From Inonotus obliquus (Eukaryota > Basidiomycota > Agaricomycetes > Hymenochaetales > Hymenochaetaceae): a stretch of 64,000 bases of DNA. The notes under the pieces are model-generated. The model was not told the DNA's origin. It did not search any database and saw nothing but the letters and a program-made list of their open reading frames with translations. A program made the translations under genes and the position numbers. Below, piece after piece: positions 35,364-46,165 of this stretch. The stretch's first letter is position 1, and each line of letters opens with the position of its first letter. The stretch is taken from assembly GCA_032164295.1 (NCBI GenBank), contig JAJHTX010000009.1, forward strand, positions 248,001-312,000. The letters run 5' to 3'.

Positions 35364-35976
35364 AGTTAGGGCCTTTGTGTAGGTATGAGTTTGTCAGAGC
35401 GTGTATCTCGACACCATAGGCCTTCGGTGTCCTAGACATTCATGTTCACACTGGATCTATATGCTGTTTGTATGTGTATTTGTTGAACTGATATAATGAA
35501 TGGAAAGTATTGGAAAGTACTGGGAGTCATGCCGAAGCTGTTCAGGATTCTTCTGGCGCGTGAATGCTGTCAATTATACAGTTTTCCGGCGAGTACTTTT
35601 ACAAGTACTGGGAGGCGCAGAGCATTTAACCTTGTAAACTGTTGCTTTCGCATTGCATACTGTGACTAACCCTAACCCTAACCTAAGGTTGAAAGTCTTG
35701 TGACCGTAATGTGATACGAGTCGTCGAGTTTGTCTTGATACAGCTTCCACATGACACAACTTACCAGAAACCAGAAAAAGATACAAAGTTCTTCATTCTA
35801 TATAGCATTAATATTAATATTGTGCGACACGACTTTTTGATGACGCTACATGTGCTGGATGTGTTGGTAAATGATTACGTAACTATTTGTACCGAATCTC
35901 GTGAGCGTGAGAACAGTCATACTTTTGATCGATGGCGATTGTGTGCTCTATCTTTAACTCACAAACCCAACATCTA
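35364..35976. other. Spacer between HNH-4 and HNH-5 with telomere-like motif
   Basis: Positions 35666-35686 read ctaaccctaaccctaaccta, about three CCCTAA-type units in the interior of a gene array. A shorter version, actaaccctaacc, lies at the same relative place after HNH-5 (near 38102). The remainder matches the 5' flank of HNH-4 without the MITE. Confidence 0.6.
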
Positions 35977-37796
35977 ATGCAGTCAGCAGAGGAAGATCCC
36001 CACACAACCGACGCCGACGCCGACAGCGACGCTTCGTCCGTTGAAAGTGACACTTCGTCGGTTGAAGGCGACGCTCAGAAGGTTCGACTTTCCTTCACGG
36101 ATGACCAGCAGCCAAAGCCCACTCGGCTGCTACGCATCCCTCACGACATTCTAATCACGCTTTCCATGAAACCCCGAAAATGGCTTTGTTATGCTGCATA
36201 CGTTATTTGTGGTGTCGACGGAACACTTCGGTCTTACAATGAGCATCAGGAACTCGTCGATGCAGAACTGGAGGGCGATGTCAATGAAGGCGACCATTTC
36301 GTGTATCACCTCACTGGTGGTAGTTCCGAATTCGTAGATCGGGGGGCGAGAGATCGAAGACGTAGTCATTCGTCAGTTTCAGTTCGATCCAGTGATGTTG
36401 TCAACAACTTGAAGGACTATTACGGTGGATGTCCATTCACGCGTGTACCGCTGTCGGTTTGTCAATGTTGTCACTTGATTCCTAACGTCAAAGGCCCTGT
36501 GGTGAGTTTCCGCCGGCTTCGATGCACGCAAGGTATCCCTGATGGTTTTCTTGCAGTATCTCCGCAGAGTCCTTCGTGATCATGGAGATCCGGATGATAA
36601 TATAGACATCAATGACCCGGGGAATATGATCTTGTTGTACAGTGGGCTTCACTCATTCTTCGACAACGATGAATCAATAGCATTTCTTGCGGTCCATGCA
36701 GTATTCCTCCCTGCCGTGTGGCTTTGGTGTTTACTCATGCATAGACACCCAACGCTTTTCTGAAATCCAACGAACTGCCAGGAAGGGAGACTGTAGATCC
36801 CGATAAATATCTCGTCACTATCCACGCTTTCAAGGATCTGGCACCTAATGTCCCTCATGGCAGGTCCTCTGACATGAAACGGGGTTCGGGTCTGCGAGAT
36901 TACCGGATGGACGACCCCGACAGAGATCTAATCAAGGATTATCTCCCCAGAAAATCGCTTCTCGACATCTGTTATGCAGTCGCCTTGCTCGCGCAGTGGG
37001 GCTCCAAACGTGTCGAACTCTTTCTCGATAAGAGGTCTGAAAGGTATTATCCAGGTGGCAGGGTTAGGCGAGGTGAAGATCGGGAAGGCGTCATGAGGAG
37101 AGAGGAGGAGAGGCGCGAAAGGGAGCGAAAGGATAAAGATCGCGAAAAAAGAGCAGAAAAGCGATATGGTAATCCGCACGCAACGGGTGATGGGTCAATT
37201 AGTTCGGCTGACGGACACTTCACCGGGCGGAAGGATCGCATTCTTGATTCTCTACTCTGGGCGCCATATATATTCAGATGTATCTCACCCGAAGACATCA
37301 AGGCAAAGAGGGAGAAAGATCTCAAGGAGGCGGAGCGAGAAGAAGCAGAGCGAATTGAGCGGTGGCAGAGGGAGCTCTATCAAAATTCGCCGGGGGATGG
37401 GGCTAGTTACGGGGAAGAGCCGGAGTGGTGTCCTTTACCTGAAGCTGACGATAAAGAACCGGTCAGCATCGATGAAGCCTTGAGTAGAACACCTCAGCAA
37501 CATTCACCTCGCATGCTCTCTACTCCGTCCCTGTCGCCCATGTCACGCTCTAAGACTTCCGATTCTGAGGAATCCATGGAGTCTGCCTCCGAAATAAGTG
37601 AGGACTACAAAGGCATTGCTATTGCAGCTAATGAAACGCCCTTGGATGATAATGAGTCCACAAATGAGAGGTATGCGAACTTTTTATTAAGAGTTTCATG
37701 ACAGATTTGCTGAATATTGATTTTGCTAGGGATCGGAGGAAGGAGACCGCCTTGATGGAAGAAAACACCAACGAGATGCATTCCAATCATGCCTGA
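35977..37796 (+). CDS. HNH-domain protein 5
   Basis: Four exons: 35977-36501, 36557-36691, 36745-37670 and 37730-37796, coding 550 residues. An upstream in-frame ATG lies at 35932. The N-terminal module, CPFTRVPLSVCQCCHLIPN and INDPGNMILLYSGLHSFFD give a full HNH set with both His and the Asn. Exon 3 shares its beginning with HNH-3 (the KYLVTIHxFKDL segment and LFLDKRSERYY) and its Ser-rich tail with HNH-4 and HNH-6. Intron 3 is 59 nt and must be removed to reach exon 4; if retained, the protein ends NFLLRVS. This is a likely intact DNA endonuclease-type protein. The 5' flank is an empty site for the MITE found at HNH-4, and a large transposon lies 390 bp downstream. Confidence 0.85.
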
Positions 37797-38187
37797 AGTT
37801 TGGGCCTTTGTATAGGTATGAGTTTGTCAGGGTGTGCATGCTCGACAACATAGGCCTTCGGTGTTCTAGAGCTTCATGTCCACACTCATCTGGGTCTGGA
37901 TCTATATGCTGTCTGTATGTGTATTTGTTGAACTGATATAATGAATGGAAAGTACTGGGAATCACGTCGAAGCTGTCCAGGATTTCTCAGGCGTGGATGG
38001 TGTCAATCTTACAGTGCTCCGGCGAGTACTTTTCCGAGTACTGGGAGGTACAGAGCATTTAACCTAGTAAACTGTTGCGGTTTTTGCATTGCATACTGAG
38101 ACTAACCCTAACCTTAAGGTTGAAAGGTTGAAAGTCTTGTGACCGTCATGTGACATGAGTTGCAGTTTAGGATATCAGCGGGCATTA
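37797..38187. other. HNH-5 3' flank up to transposon insertion
   Basis: The sequence matches the flanks after HNH-4 and HNH-6, including the shortened telomere-like motif at 38102-38114. It breaks at the TA at 38186-38187, where the transposon begins. The continuation of the array reappears near 46980. Confidence 0.6.
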
Positions 38188-38341
38188 CAGTGCTTTGTAG
38201 ATGTAATGGCACTCCACAAATTTCGTAGAAAGTGATGTAATTATTATAACACATGATAAATTTGACTTTGAGAAAATTTACGAGCATGAGACTGAGTGAA
38301 TGAGATGCATGTTATGAACTCTTGTGCATATACCCTTCAAG

Positions 38342-39410
38342 ATGGGCAATCGATGCATCTCTCGAGACCTCAAACTGTGCTGCTTGAGACTTTATGATCT
38401 TGGTATCCTGTCTCTTTGTAATATTCTCGATTGTATTGGCTTCTCTAGGCAGACTTTCTTTCGAGTTCACAAACTTTGGAATGAAACTGGCAATGTTGTC
38501 AAACCGAGAGGAATTCATCAAGCCTGGCCCAGAAAACTACATTTTGATGACCTTTTTTATCTTCTTCGACTGATTCACCTTTGCCCTGACTGGTTTCTTG
38601 ATGAGCTACTCAACTTGCTGGAAAAAAACTGCTTTATTTCTGTTCACTTTACTACAATCTTTAAGGAGCTCAAACGGCTTGAGGTCAGTCGAAAATGTCT
38701 CAAGAAAATAGCAAAAGAAAGAAACAAAATGGATCGATCAGACTACATACACAAGGTGTCCCAGTACTGCCCAGAACAACTGGGATTTCTTGATGAGGTT
38801 TCCAAGGACCAGAGGATGACACAACGAGTGTACAGTCATTCAAAAATTGGTTGTCGCGCTGAACAAGAGGCTGCATTCATTCGAGGACGTTGATTGACTG
38901 CTGAGGGGTTGCTAACGGTTGATGGAATGATTGCTTCTATGGTTGTAGAGGGTTCTATGACTTGGGCCTTTTATCTGGAATTTTTGGAGCATGAAGTGGT
39001 GAGTTTGCAACGAACTACATGTTCTACAACAAACTTACTGTAGAATAGATGCCTCTATGTTCTCCATTTCCCGGAAACCTAAGTGTCCTCATCATGGATA
39101 ACATGAAGATACATCACGGAGAAGAAATACACGAGCTTGCTAATAGATTTGGTGAGTAATTTGTATGTATTTGGCGAATTGATTGTACTCATTTGAGGTT
39201 ATGTAGGTGTTCAAATCATTTACCTACCTCCTTACTCTCCAGACCTCAATCCCATCGAAGAAGCTTTCTCTCAAGTAAAACAATTTATAAGAAGACACGG
39301 CAACTTACTACAAGAATCGAAGGCAATTTTTTTTTGACATGTATATTGCAATGGATATTGTTGGACCGGAAGACGCTGAAAATTACTTTATTCATGCCAG
39401 TTATGTGTAG
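38342..39410 (+). pseudogene. Tc1-like DD34E transposase, broken
   Basis: Exons by homology: 38342-38998, 39049-39151 and 39207-39410. The N-terminal part is helix-turn-helix-like (ISRDLKLCCLRLYDLG and GFSRQTFFRVHKLW). The catalytic triad of the DDE fold is visible: FLDEVSKD, IMDNMKIHH, and [18 protein letters not shown], with 34 residues between the second Asp and the Glu, as in Tc1-type enzymes. Two lesions break it. A TGA at 38891-38893 stands where FIRGR is followed by LTAEGLL in the same frame, and a slip in a run of nine T (39327-39335) puts the last segment out of frame. It cut and joined DNA at TA sites when intact; it cannot be active now. Confidence 0.85.
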
Positions 39411-40152
39411 TGTATATGTGCATATACTCACAAATAATAATTTCATTTCATTTTTTCCGTCCAAAAAAATCTATTTGTCGACTCTATCATAAGGTATATA
39501 TTATTGAGATACAGAGGAGAAGAAGAAGTAAGAAAAATTACTCGATTATTGGTTCTGCCCACTTTGAGACTGCTGCTTTCAGTTCTGCAATATCTTCTTG
39601 TCTTAACTGTGCCTGTGAGAGATCTGAGATTGTAATGTATTGAAAAGAAGATGATGTTCTGTACCCTTCATCTCTGAACTGCCTGAGAACTTCATCATCG
39701 AGCTGATACATCACACAGAAGTCGGAAAGTGACATATCGGGACCAGATTTGAAATTACCAGGGAGAAGAGAATCAACGGCAATTTGTTTCGACTGTTGCT
39801 GTTGTTGCTGTTATTGTTGCTGTCCTTGAGTGCTGTCCGAAAAAGAAAATGGTGAGATCTGATAAGGATACTGTGGAAATGTGTGCATGTTGAAGACAAC
39901 TGAGGGCATGGTGTTTGCATTGGTGGTTGTATGCATGCTTGCTTCTTCCTTTTTCTTTGATACGGGCCTTCAGGAGTGGTGATATGCCACTTTTCTTGCT
40001 ATCGGGGATATCGTCGAATAAGTAGTGGTTTGGCGGCCTTTCAAGTGAGGCCGTATCATCTTCTCTTGCCTGTGGAGATGGAAACACGTCAAAAAATATC
40101 AAGAACATAAGTAAAACTACTTACAATTGCAGATGCCCATAGACTGAGATGG

Positions 40153-40652
40153 TGTTAGGACGGACGAGGTGGCAGTGCACGTTCGAGGCCTGTTCTCACG
40201 AAGGTCGTATGGTGGCAACCTCTACTGCGTCTTGGGGAGAGTACACAGTCGTCGGCGACGTACGTCTAAGGGGATAAGCCTTGAGTAATGCACGCGTCTA
40301 GGAACAGTATACGACTAAGACGTCGTAGTGGTAAGTAGAAGAGTCGAGTGGGGAAGACGAGACAAGATCTATCTACTTATATACACATGAGACGTGGGAA
40401 GGTATTACTCTAAGAAGGTGCTGCGCAGCAGCATAACAATATAAACCAACAAATAACAGGGCCCGACGAGTAAGCAAGAATGAGTAAGGGTGAGTAAGCG
40501 TCATCGGGTTGGGGTGGAATTAGTAATGCAGTATTAGTAATATATCGGGATGGGGCGGAGGGAGTCATAAGGTATTAGTAATGAAAGGAACTTTAGTAAT
40601 ATAATGGGATATGAAAAATAAGAAAGGACAAAAAAGGAAAAGTGTTCTTACA
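40153..40652. mobile_element. Solo LTR 1, 500 bp, target duplication GATGG
   Basis: The segment begins TGTTAGGACGG and ends TGTTCTTACA. GATGG is found directly on both sides (40148-40152 and 40653-40657). No internal retrotransposon sequence is present between these, so this is a solo LTR left by recombination. It sits inside an exon of the accessory gene: without it the reading runs through GHAHLSLWASAI into a GTAAGT donor. Its middle resembles solo LTR 2 (ggcccgacgagtaagcaaga near 40460 against ggcccgatgagtcagcaaga near 45223), so both belong to one family. Confidence 0.85.
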
Positions 40653-40856
40653 GATGGGCGTGTCCCAGAGCAACATGACGGCCACCATCTGCATGTACCC
40701 AGCAGTGTCCGGTGCCACCTTTACACACCCTGTCTGTCAGAAGAAATTGACTTATTGGGCATGCTGATCCAGAAACGCTAAAACCCAAGAAATTTCCACG
40801 AACACCTGACATCCCGCTTTGTGCAAAACACGATTTGCACAAAGCGTTAACGATAC

Positions 40857-42344
40857 GTGACCAGGAAAATAGAAAGACAATTTGATCGAACATATTATAC
40901 ACACACACACTATTGTCTCTGGGGCTTGACATTACCAGGACAAATCAATACACTAATATGCAGGTTCTGTGAATGGGCACATGAGGAGGCATGGATACTG
41001 CAGACATGGATACTTGAGGATGCAGTCAATCATATGCTTCGAAGTGATCCGTATTCAATTCGAACCAACCACCATTGGTTGACGGTTGCAGAAACAACTC
41101 AACCATTGTTCACACCTACACTAAATGCATACTTGCATGAAGTTACGGTTTGGACAGGATGGGGGTTACACTACATTGCGAATGCAGGTATAATTGCATG
41201 GACACACAGATCGACACATTCCCAGCTATGCCGACGAGTGGCAATACAACTCGACTGGCCAGTACATGCGGAAGCTCCAAGAGAACATCAAACACTACGC
41301 AATAATCTATTTGGCAACATAGTGACACGATGGAAATTGGAGCAGAATCAATTACTGGGGATGATAGCATTGGAAATCTCTCAACCGAGGGAACGGATCA
41401 ACGGGGCAATCTTAACCTTCGTCATGAAAGGGATCAGTGGCGATCAGGTGCAAGGAACAGAGATACAGATACCCGACGGATATCTCCAAGCGATGATCTG
41501 GTGGACTGGGTTACCTGTTAGAGAGATAGTGTTATCCATCATTAATAAGCCAATAACTATGAGTGTCCTATGTTGGATACAAGAACGATTAACGGCAGTA
41601 ATACAAGTACTAGAACAGCCCATTGTTCCCCCGACACTGCAAAGCAATATATTATGATGTTGCAACATATGCCGACCAGCTAAAGAACTAGCCGGAGGAC
41701 TAATGCGGGAATTAATCAGGGAGATCACATACGGAGATATAATGAACGGGCAAGCCGACATAATGATATGACATCAATTCGTGGAATTAACCTACGACCC
41801 TAACCAACAAATACAAAAGGCTTATGAAAGAGAAATACGAGTGTTATCCTATGATACCGGATACTTCGTAATGATGATTGGAATATGAAACGTAGCACAG
41901 GAAGGAAAACACGAACGGTGCGACACAGCTATAGTGGATATCGATATTGCCTATAAACAAGACCGAGGAGGAATGAACGAGAGAACTGCATATACTTGGG
42001 GACATTGGATAATGAATTACATAAGTCGAGGATTACCATACGGATACACCGTAATGGAAGTAAAGACGGAACAACACGGCGGAGTAATACACTTACAAGG
42101 AGTACAAGGAACAACACTACAACACACGAGGACAACACCAGGATACACACGGGTGCAAACAATTCGGAATTGGTTAACTATACCTCGACCAATCCTGCCG
42201 ATGCAACCAAGAACGGAAATACAAACAAGGGAGAGACAAGAACAGCTGACTCAGCAATTACCTAGAATAGCCGAGTTGGATCAAGTACCGATGCCGACAC
42301 AGGAATCAAACCTGTCCACAAGATGGTACCGCCCACTAAACTAA
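40857..42344 (+). pseudogene. A-rich coding element interrupted only by TGA codons
   Basis: One frame runs for 496 codons from 40857 to the TAA at 42342-42344 and is broken only by three TGA, at 41655, 41769 and 41886. The first piece (266 codons) reads like a real protein: Trp-rich, mixed hydrophobic and polar (HWLTVAETTQPLFTPTLNAY, LTFVMKGISGDQVQG), and the last (from 41889) continues in the same style (TWGHWIMNYISRGLPYGYTV). Codons favour A at all positions, unlike host genes, a bias common in retroelements and some RNA-virus-derived sequences. I recognise no zinc knuckle, protease, polymerase or DDE motif. It lies between solo LTR 1 and a Gag-like fragment, so a retroelement origin is the first guess; an endogenised viral gene is an alternative. 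The function is unknown. Confidence 0.5.
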
Positions 42345-43874
42345 ACTAAACGAGAGAAGGCTAGTAGCACAGAAGTAGTAAGATAAGGAAGGAAGGAAAG
42401 AGGAAAGCACAGACCAGGTATCATAAGAGGGAGAGGCAGATAAATACTAAAAACAGTAAGTAACAAGGTAGTAACGTCACACATGTAAATTAGTATATAA
42501 GAAGGCCATGATAGAGCCGATCTAGCAGTTTAATCCAAGTCAAGGGACCCTACCATAAGTCCCTAAGTTAAATCATTAAACATCAATCACCTTGCGAGCC
42601 AGTAAATTACTAGTAGCGACACGGCTGAACTGAACCAATTGTGTGAAATCGAAGTAAAGCTAAAATACAGATTGCAACTAGATTGTTCTCCCTATGGTCT
42701 GCACGGTACGACCTACTCCCAACGTGGTGCGATTCCCGATATTCTCTTATCGTGAACAACAATCAGTATAGGAACCGCGTATCCACGCCGATCTAATACT
42801 GTACGACTATAATATCAGGTTCGACTGCAATACCAGTTAGTTGCTAGTTGTTTCAGATCGGATCAGCTACACAGTCCACTAAGGTGATTAGCAATTCCAT
42901 AACCAGTATTGTAGAATTTGGATTAACCCCTCAAATAGAGGAATTAGCCAGATCGGTCCGTCAATCATAGATCAACGAACCCTCCATGGAGATAAACATT
43001 ACCTGCCATGGTACAGGCAGAACCATATAGGCGCACCGCTCCGGTGATTGATAATCGAGCTAATCCTATTGAGGGAGGAAGCCCGAGTCAACTGAGACAG
43101 CCGAACAGCCCAGCAGCACCTGCAGAAGATGAAGACATGACAGACTGTTCGAGTTGCTGTGCATGACATCATAAGGAACATTTGAGAAGGACAGCTGGGG
43201 CAATGCAGAAGGCACGGAGCTCTGCACAAGCCACAGGATTGGACAATGATGGCGTGATTGCTGTGCATTGACCAGGTATGAAGTCATATTGAAAGTCCTA
43301 GAAGGATTGCGGGAAGGATCGGAGGTGCATCGCCACCCGATTGGAGATTGTGGGGTATCGGACAAGATAGGGGCTGTGATCAGAAATATCAGGAGGCTGT
43401 GCCCGAGGGAGCTCAGGTAACTCAATAGATAGAAGCCCCGGGTATAAATAAAGCCAAGCGAGGGTGGCTATGTCCCTCAGCAAAATTCTTCTGTACTAGT
43501 GAATACAAAGAAGCCCCACAAAGCTTCTCATCTTCGCTACCACTCCTATCATCGGTACTAGTGTCCAGCCGGTCCCTTGACCCCGACTAAGTACTGTTGC
43601 TACCCTGTTCTACACCGCCTTGCACTTCCCATCGTTTAACAAGACGGACTGCGAATATTGCCGGAGTGAGTGGACTTGTTCTGGTGCGTTGATCGTGTTG
43701 ATCAGTTGATCAATATCGGTCTGCTGATCCGATCCACACTGGTCCTAACACCGTCATTACAGTGCCACTGCTCCTTCAGCTGCGTGATTGTCTCTGCGAT
43801 AATCTTGTTCTCTGGACTAATATCGGCAAGTTTCCATACTTGTATATGTGCCAGTAAGTGTCCTCAGCGCTATA
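42345..43874. other. Repeat-derived, with a short Gag-like fragment
   Basis: After a purine-rich stretch (42350-42450) the sequence has LTR-like features such as a TATA-like word near 42494, but no ends could be fixed. From 43008 (ATG in a good context) a frame begins MVQAEPYRRTAPVID and is Pro/Gln/acid-rich like the start of a Ty3-type Gag. It meets TGA at 43164, and continues in frame to another TGA near 43269. A second TATA-bearing segment lies at 43440-43640. All of this is repeat-derived; no intact gene is present. Confidence 0.4.
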
Positions 43875-44334
43875 CTAGGACATAAAATAACTCACCTTCT
43901 TTCCCTTGTCACCCATCTTCTTTTTCTTCTGTGCCGGCTCATCAGAGTCTTCTCTGTGCTTTGCTTGCTTTGCAACCTGAGAGTTCTGGAATAGAGAATG
44001 TAAAGTAATAGATATGAAATTGAAAAGTAAGTATATGCATACCTTGGGAGTTGGTTTTCGGTTTGAATTACGGTGACATGGATATCGGAACAAGATTGTA
44101 GTGAGAGTAGAAAATCGTAGTCGTCTTCATTCTGAAGAGAAGTAGTTTTTTGTTTTCTCTTGATCATGTAAGTGATTCCATAGTCTTCAAAGCGGAGAGT
44201 AGCAGGTTTGAGCAAGTCAGAGATCTTAGTGAGTAACTGAGCCTTGAAAGTGTCGAATGGATCATCAGATGAGAGAACGAATCGAGTGCTTTTTGAAGCA
44301 CGTTGAAGAGAACTACGTGCGGCTGAGCTCGGTA

Positions 44335-46165
44335 TCAACCCCGGTATCCCATTCTACGCTTACCCCATGCTACAGTACGGTCCCATCTACACACCCAGAG
44401 AAACCGTCGGTCCCATTTCTCAAAGTACTGAACGCCGAGAGTACCGGTACCGAGCGCCAAGAAACCCGGTACCGAGAATACCAAGAGTACCGAGTGCCGA
44501 GAAACCCGGTACCGAGACAAATTGACAAATTGACATGCTCTCATGACATGGATCGGACATCTCCCTCTCTGGTATTCATTCCTGATGGTTGGACTATGCA
44601 TGCCGGTTCTTTGGGAAAGCTCAGGGTCAGTATTTATTAAGGTTTTCAGGTCCGGTACCACTAGGAACATGTTGGTATCAATCAGCAGGGGCGCAGATCT
44701 CTTGTCCTGAGGACTTTTCATCCAGGGGTACTATATGCTACGTTTTCATTGGTATCTTGTCCTCCCTAACCCTTTCTTGTTATCCTCCTGATGGCGCTGC
44801 AATGTTCACTTTCCTTGTTACATTTTTCTTCAGACTTTTCTTTGTTTTGATCTTCCTTTCTACTTTCTCCTTTTGGATTTATGAGCTAACTACGGTACAG
44901 TAGTATAAATATCTCTGTTACGCCTTGCGCAGTCAGAGACGTCGATCACAGGATCAGAGACGTCGACGAGCAAGAAGACGAGCTACCACTTAATCACAAG
45001 AGACCGGAGTCTGTGACGTAGGTGATAGTACTAGATTAGCATGTCTAACTAAGGTACAAGTATTTGTATGACTTACCTGCGACGTAGGTGATAGTACTAG
45101 AACAAGAGAGTGGGGAATCCCTAACTCTCTGGTCCAGCCTTATATACACTTTGGTCGCGGGTAAGTTCTACTCTAAATAGGTGCTGACTAGCAGCAAGTA
45201 AATATGAACAAACAAACAACGGGGCCCGATGAGTCAGCAAGAATGAGTAAAGATGAGTAAGTGTCGTCGGGTTAAACGGAAAGAAGAATAATGAGTCAGA
45301 AAGAATGAGTAATAATAGAATGGGAAAAAGAATGAAAGGGAATGGCAGGATGAAGTTGTTATAGATTGTAATTAGCTAAGCCTGTATGTATTAAGTAAGG
45401 AATGTGGTTAAAAGGAGTGTAAATATGCATTGACGAAAATAAAAGAAAGGCCGTATAAAGGAAATGGAAAAGGCGTTGTAACAATCTCCTCCTGTACATA
45501 GTAGCTCTTCAGGTAATCTTAGGGGCTAGCCTCTAACGTGAGGGCTCAGGTTTCCTCACCCCCTTCTCAGTTCCGTCTCAGTCTCATCTCAAGCTTCGTC
45601 CCAGTCCCATCCCAGTTCCGTCTCAAGTGAACCTTCAGAGTTAGCCTCCTGTGTGAGGGCTCAGGTTTGCTTCCCGGTCCAGTCAACACTCTCAGCCACC
45701 AGTCTCCTCCAGTCTGTTTCTTGCTATACCACCCCATGCTAGCAGTTTCCTTGCAGTACCGACCTGTACCGACGTTTTTCCCACGGTACCGATGTTTTGT
45801 TATCCTTCGTATTCTGCACGGCATCCTTTTGTTTTTGTACTGACCCTTTTGTTTGACAACATACCTTCACGTACCGACCCCTTTGTTTCTGTACCGACCT
45901 GTACCGAGGTTTTTCCCACGGTATTAGACTATTGTTTTGCTACGTTCTCTCTCATACCGACCTGTACCGAAGTTTTTCCCACGTTCTAAACTGTCCTTTT
46001 CATACCAGAATCACATACTCTTCTCTTCTGGCCCATCTATTCACTCCCCCTTTTCATAGACAACAAGTACCGTGACCGTACTGGTTAAGTACTGGCACAT
46101 ATTAGCCCTCCCCCACTTAAAACCATACACCCCTTGTCTCGGTATTTCGGTACCGGATGCGATCT
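44335..46165. repeat. GGTACCG-rich insertion, including a dispersed 30-bp repeat
   Basis: This stretch interrupts the accessory gene between its N-terminal and PB1-like parts. Near 44440-44520 the words GGTACCGAG and GTGCCGAGAAACCCGG recur. At 45757-45790, 45891-45924 and 45954-45984 the unit taccgacctgtaccga, followed by gtttttcccacg, occurs three times with few changes. The ends are uncertain and no coding sequence is recognisable. Confidence 0.5.
44916..45483. mobile_element. Solo LTR 2, 568 bp, target duplication ATCTC
   Basis: The element starts TGTTAC and ends with the inverse GTAACA. ATCTC flanks it on both sides (44911-44915 and 45484-45488). The interior is non-coding and resembles solo LTR 1 in its central third. 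It sits in the GGTACCG-rich insertion, so it is a nested, later event. Confidence 0.85.

Noticed and set aside
35666..38115. A true chromosome end or subtelomere
   Set aside because: Only up to three telomere-like units are present and ordinary genes continue on both sides.
40857..42344. Nuclear copy of mitochondrial DNA or mitovirus because of in-frame TGA
   Set aside because: TGG is used freely, no polymerase motif is seen and the surroundings are LTR-derived; kept as an open question, not as a call.
40153..45483. The two LTRs as the two ends of one retrotransposon
   Set aside because: Each has its own perfect and different target duplication (GATGG and ATCTC) and they are only partly similar, so they are independent solo LTRs.
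45757..45984. CRISPR-like array of three repeats
   Set aside because: Spacing is uneven, there are only three units, and the organism is a eukaryote.
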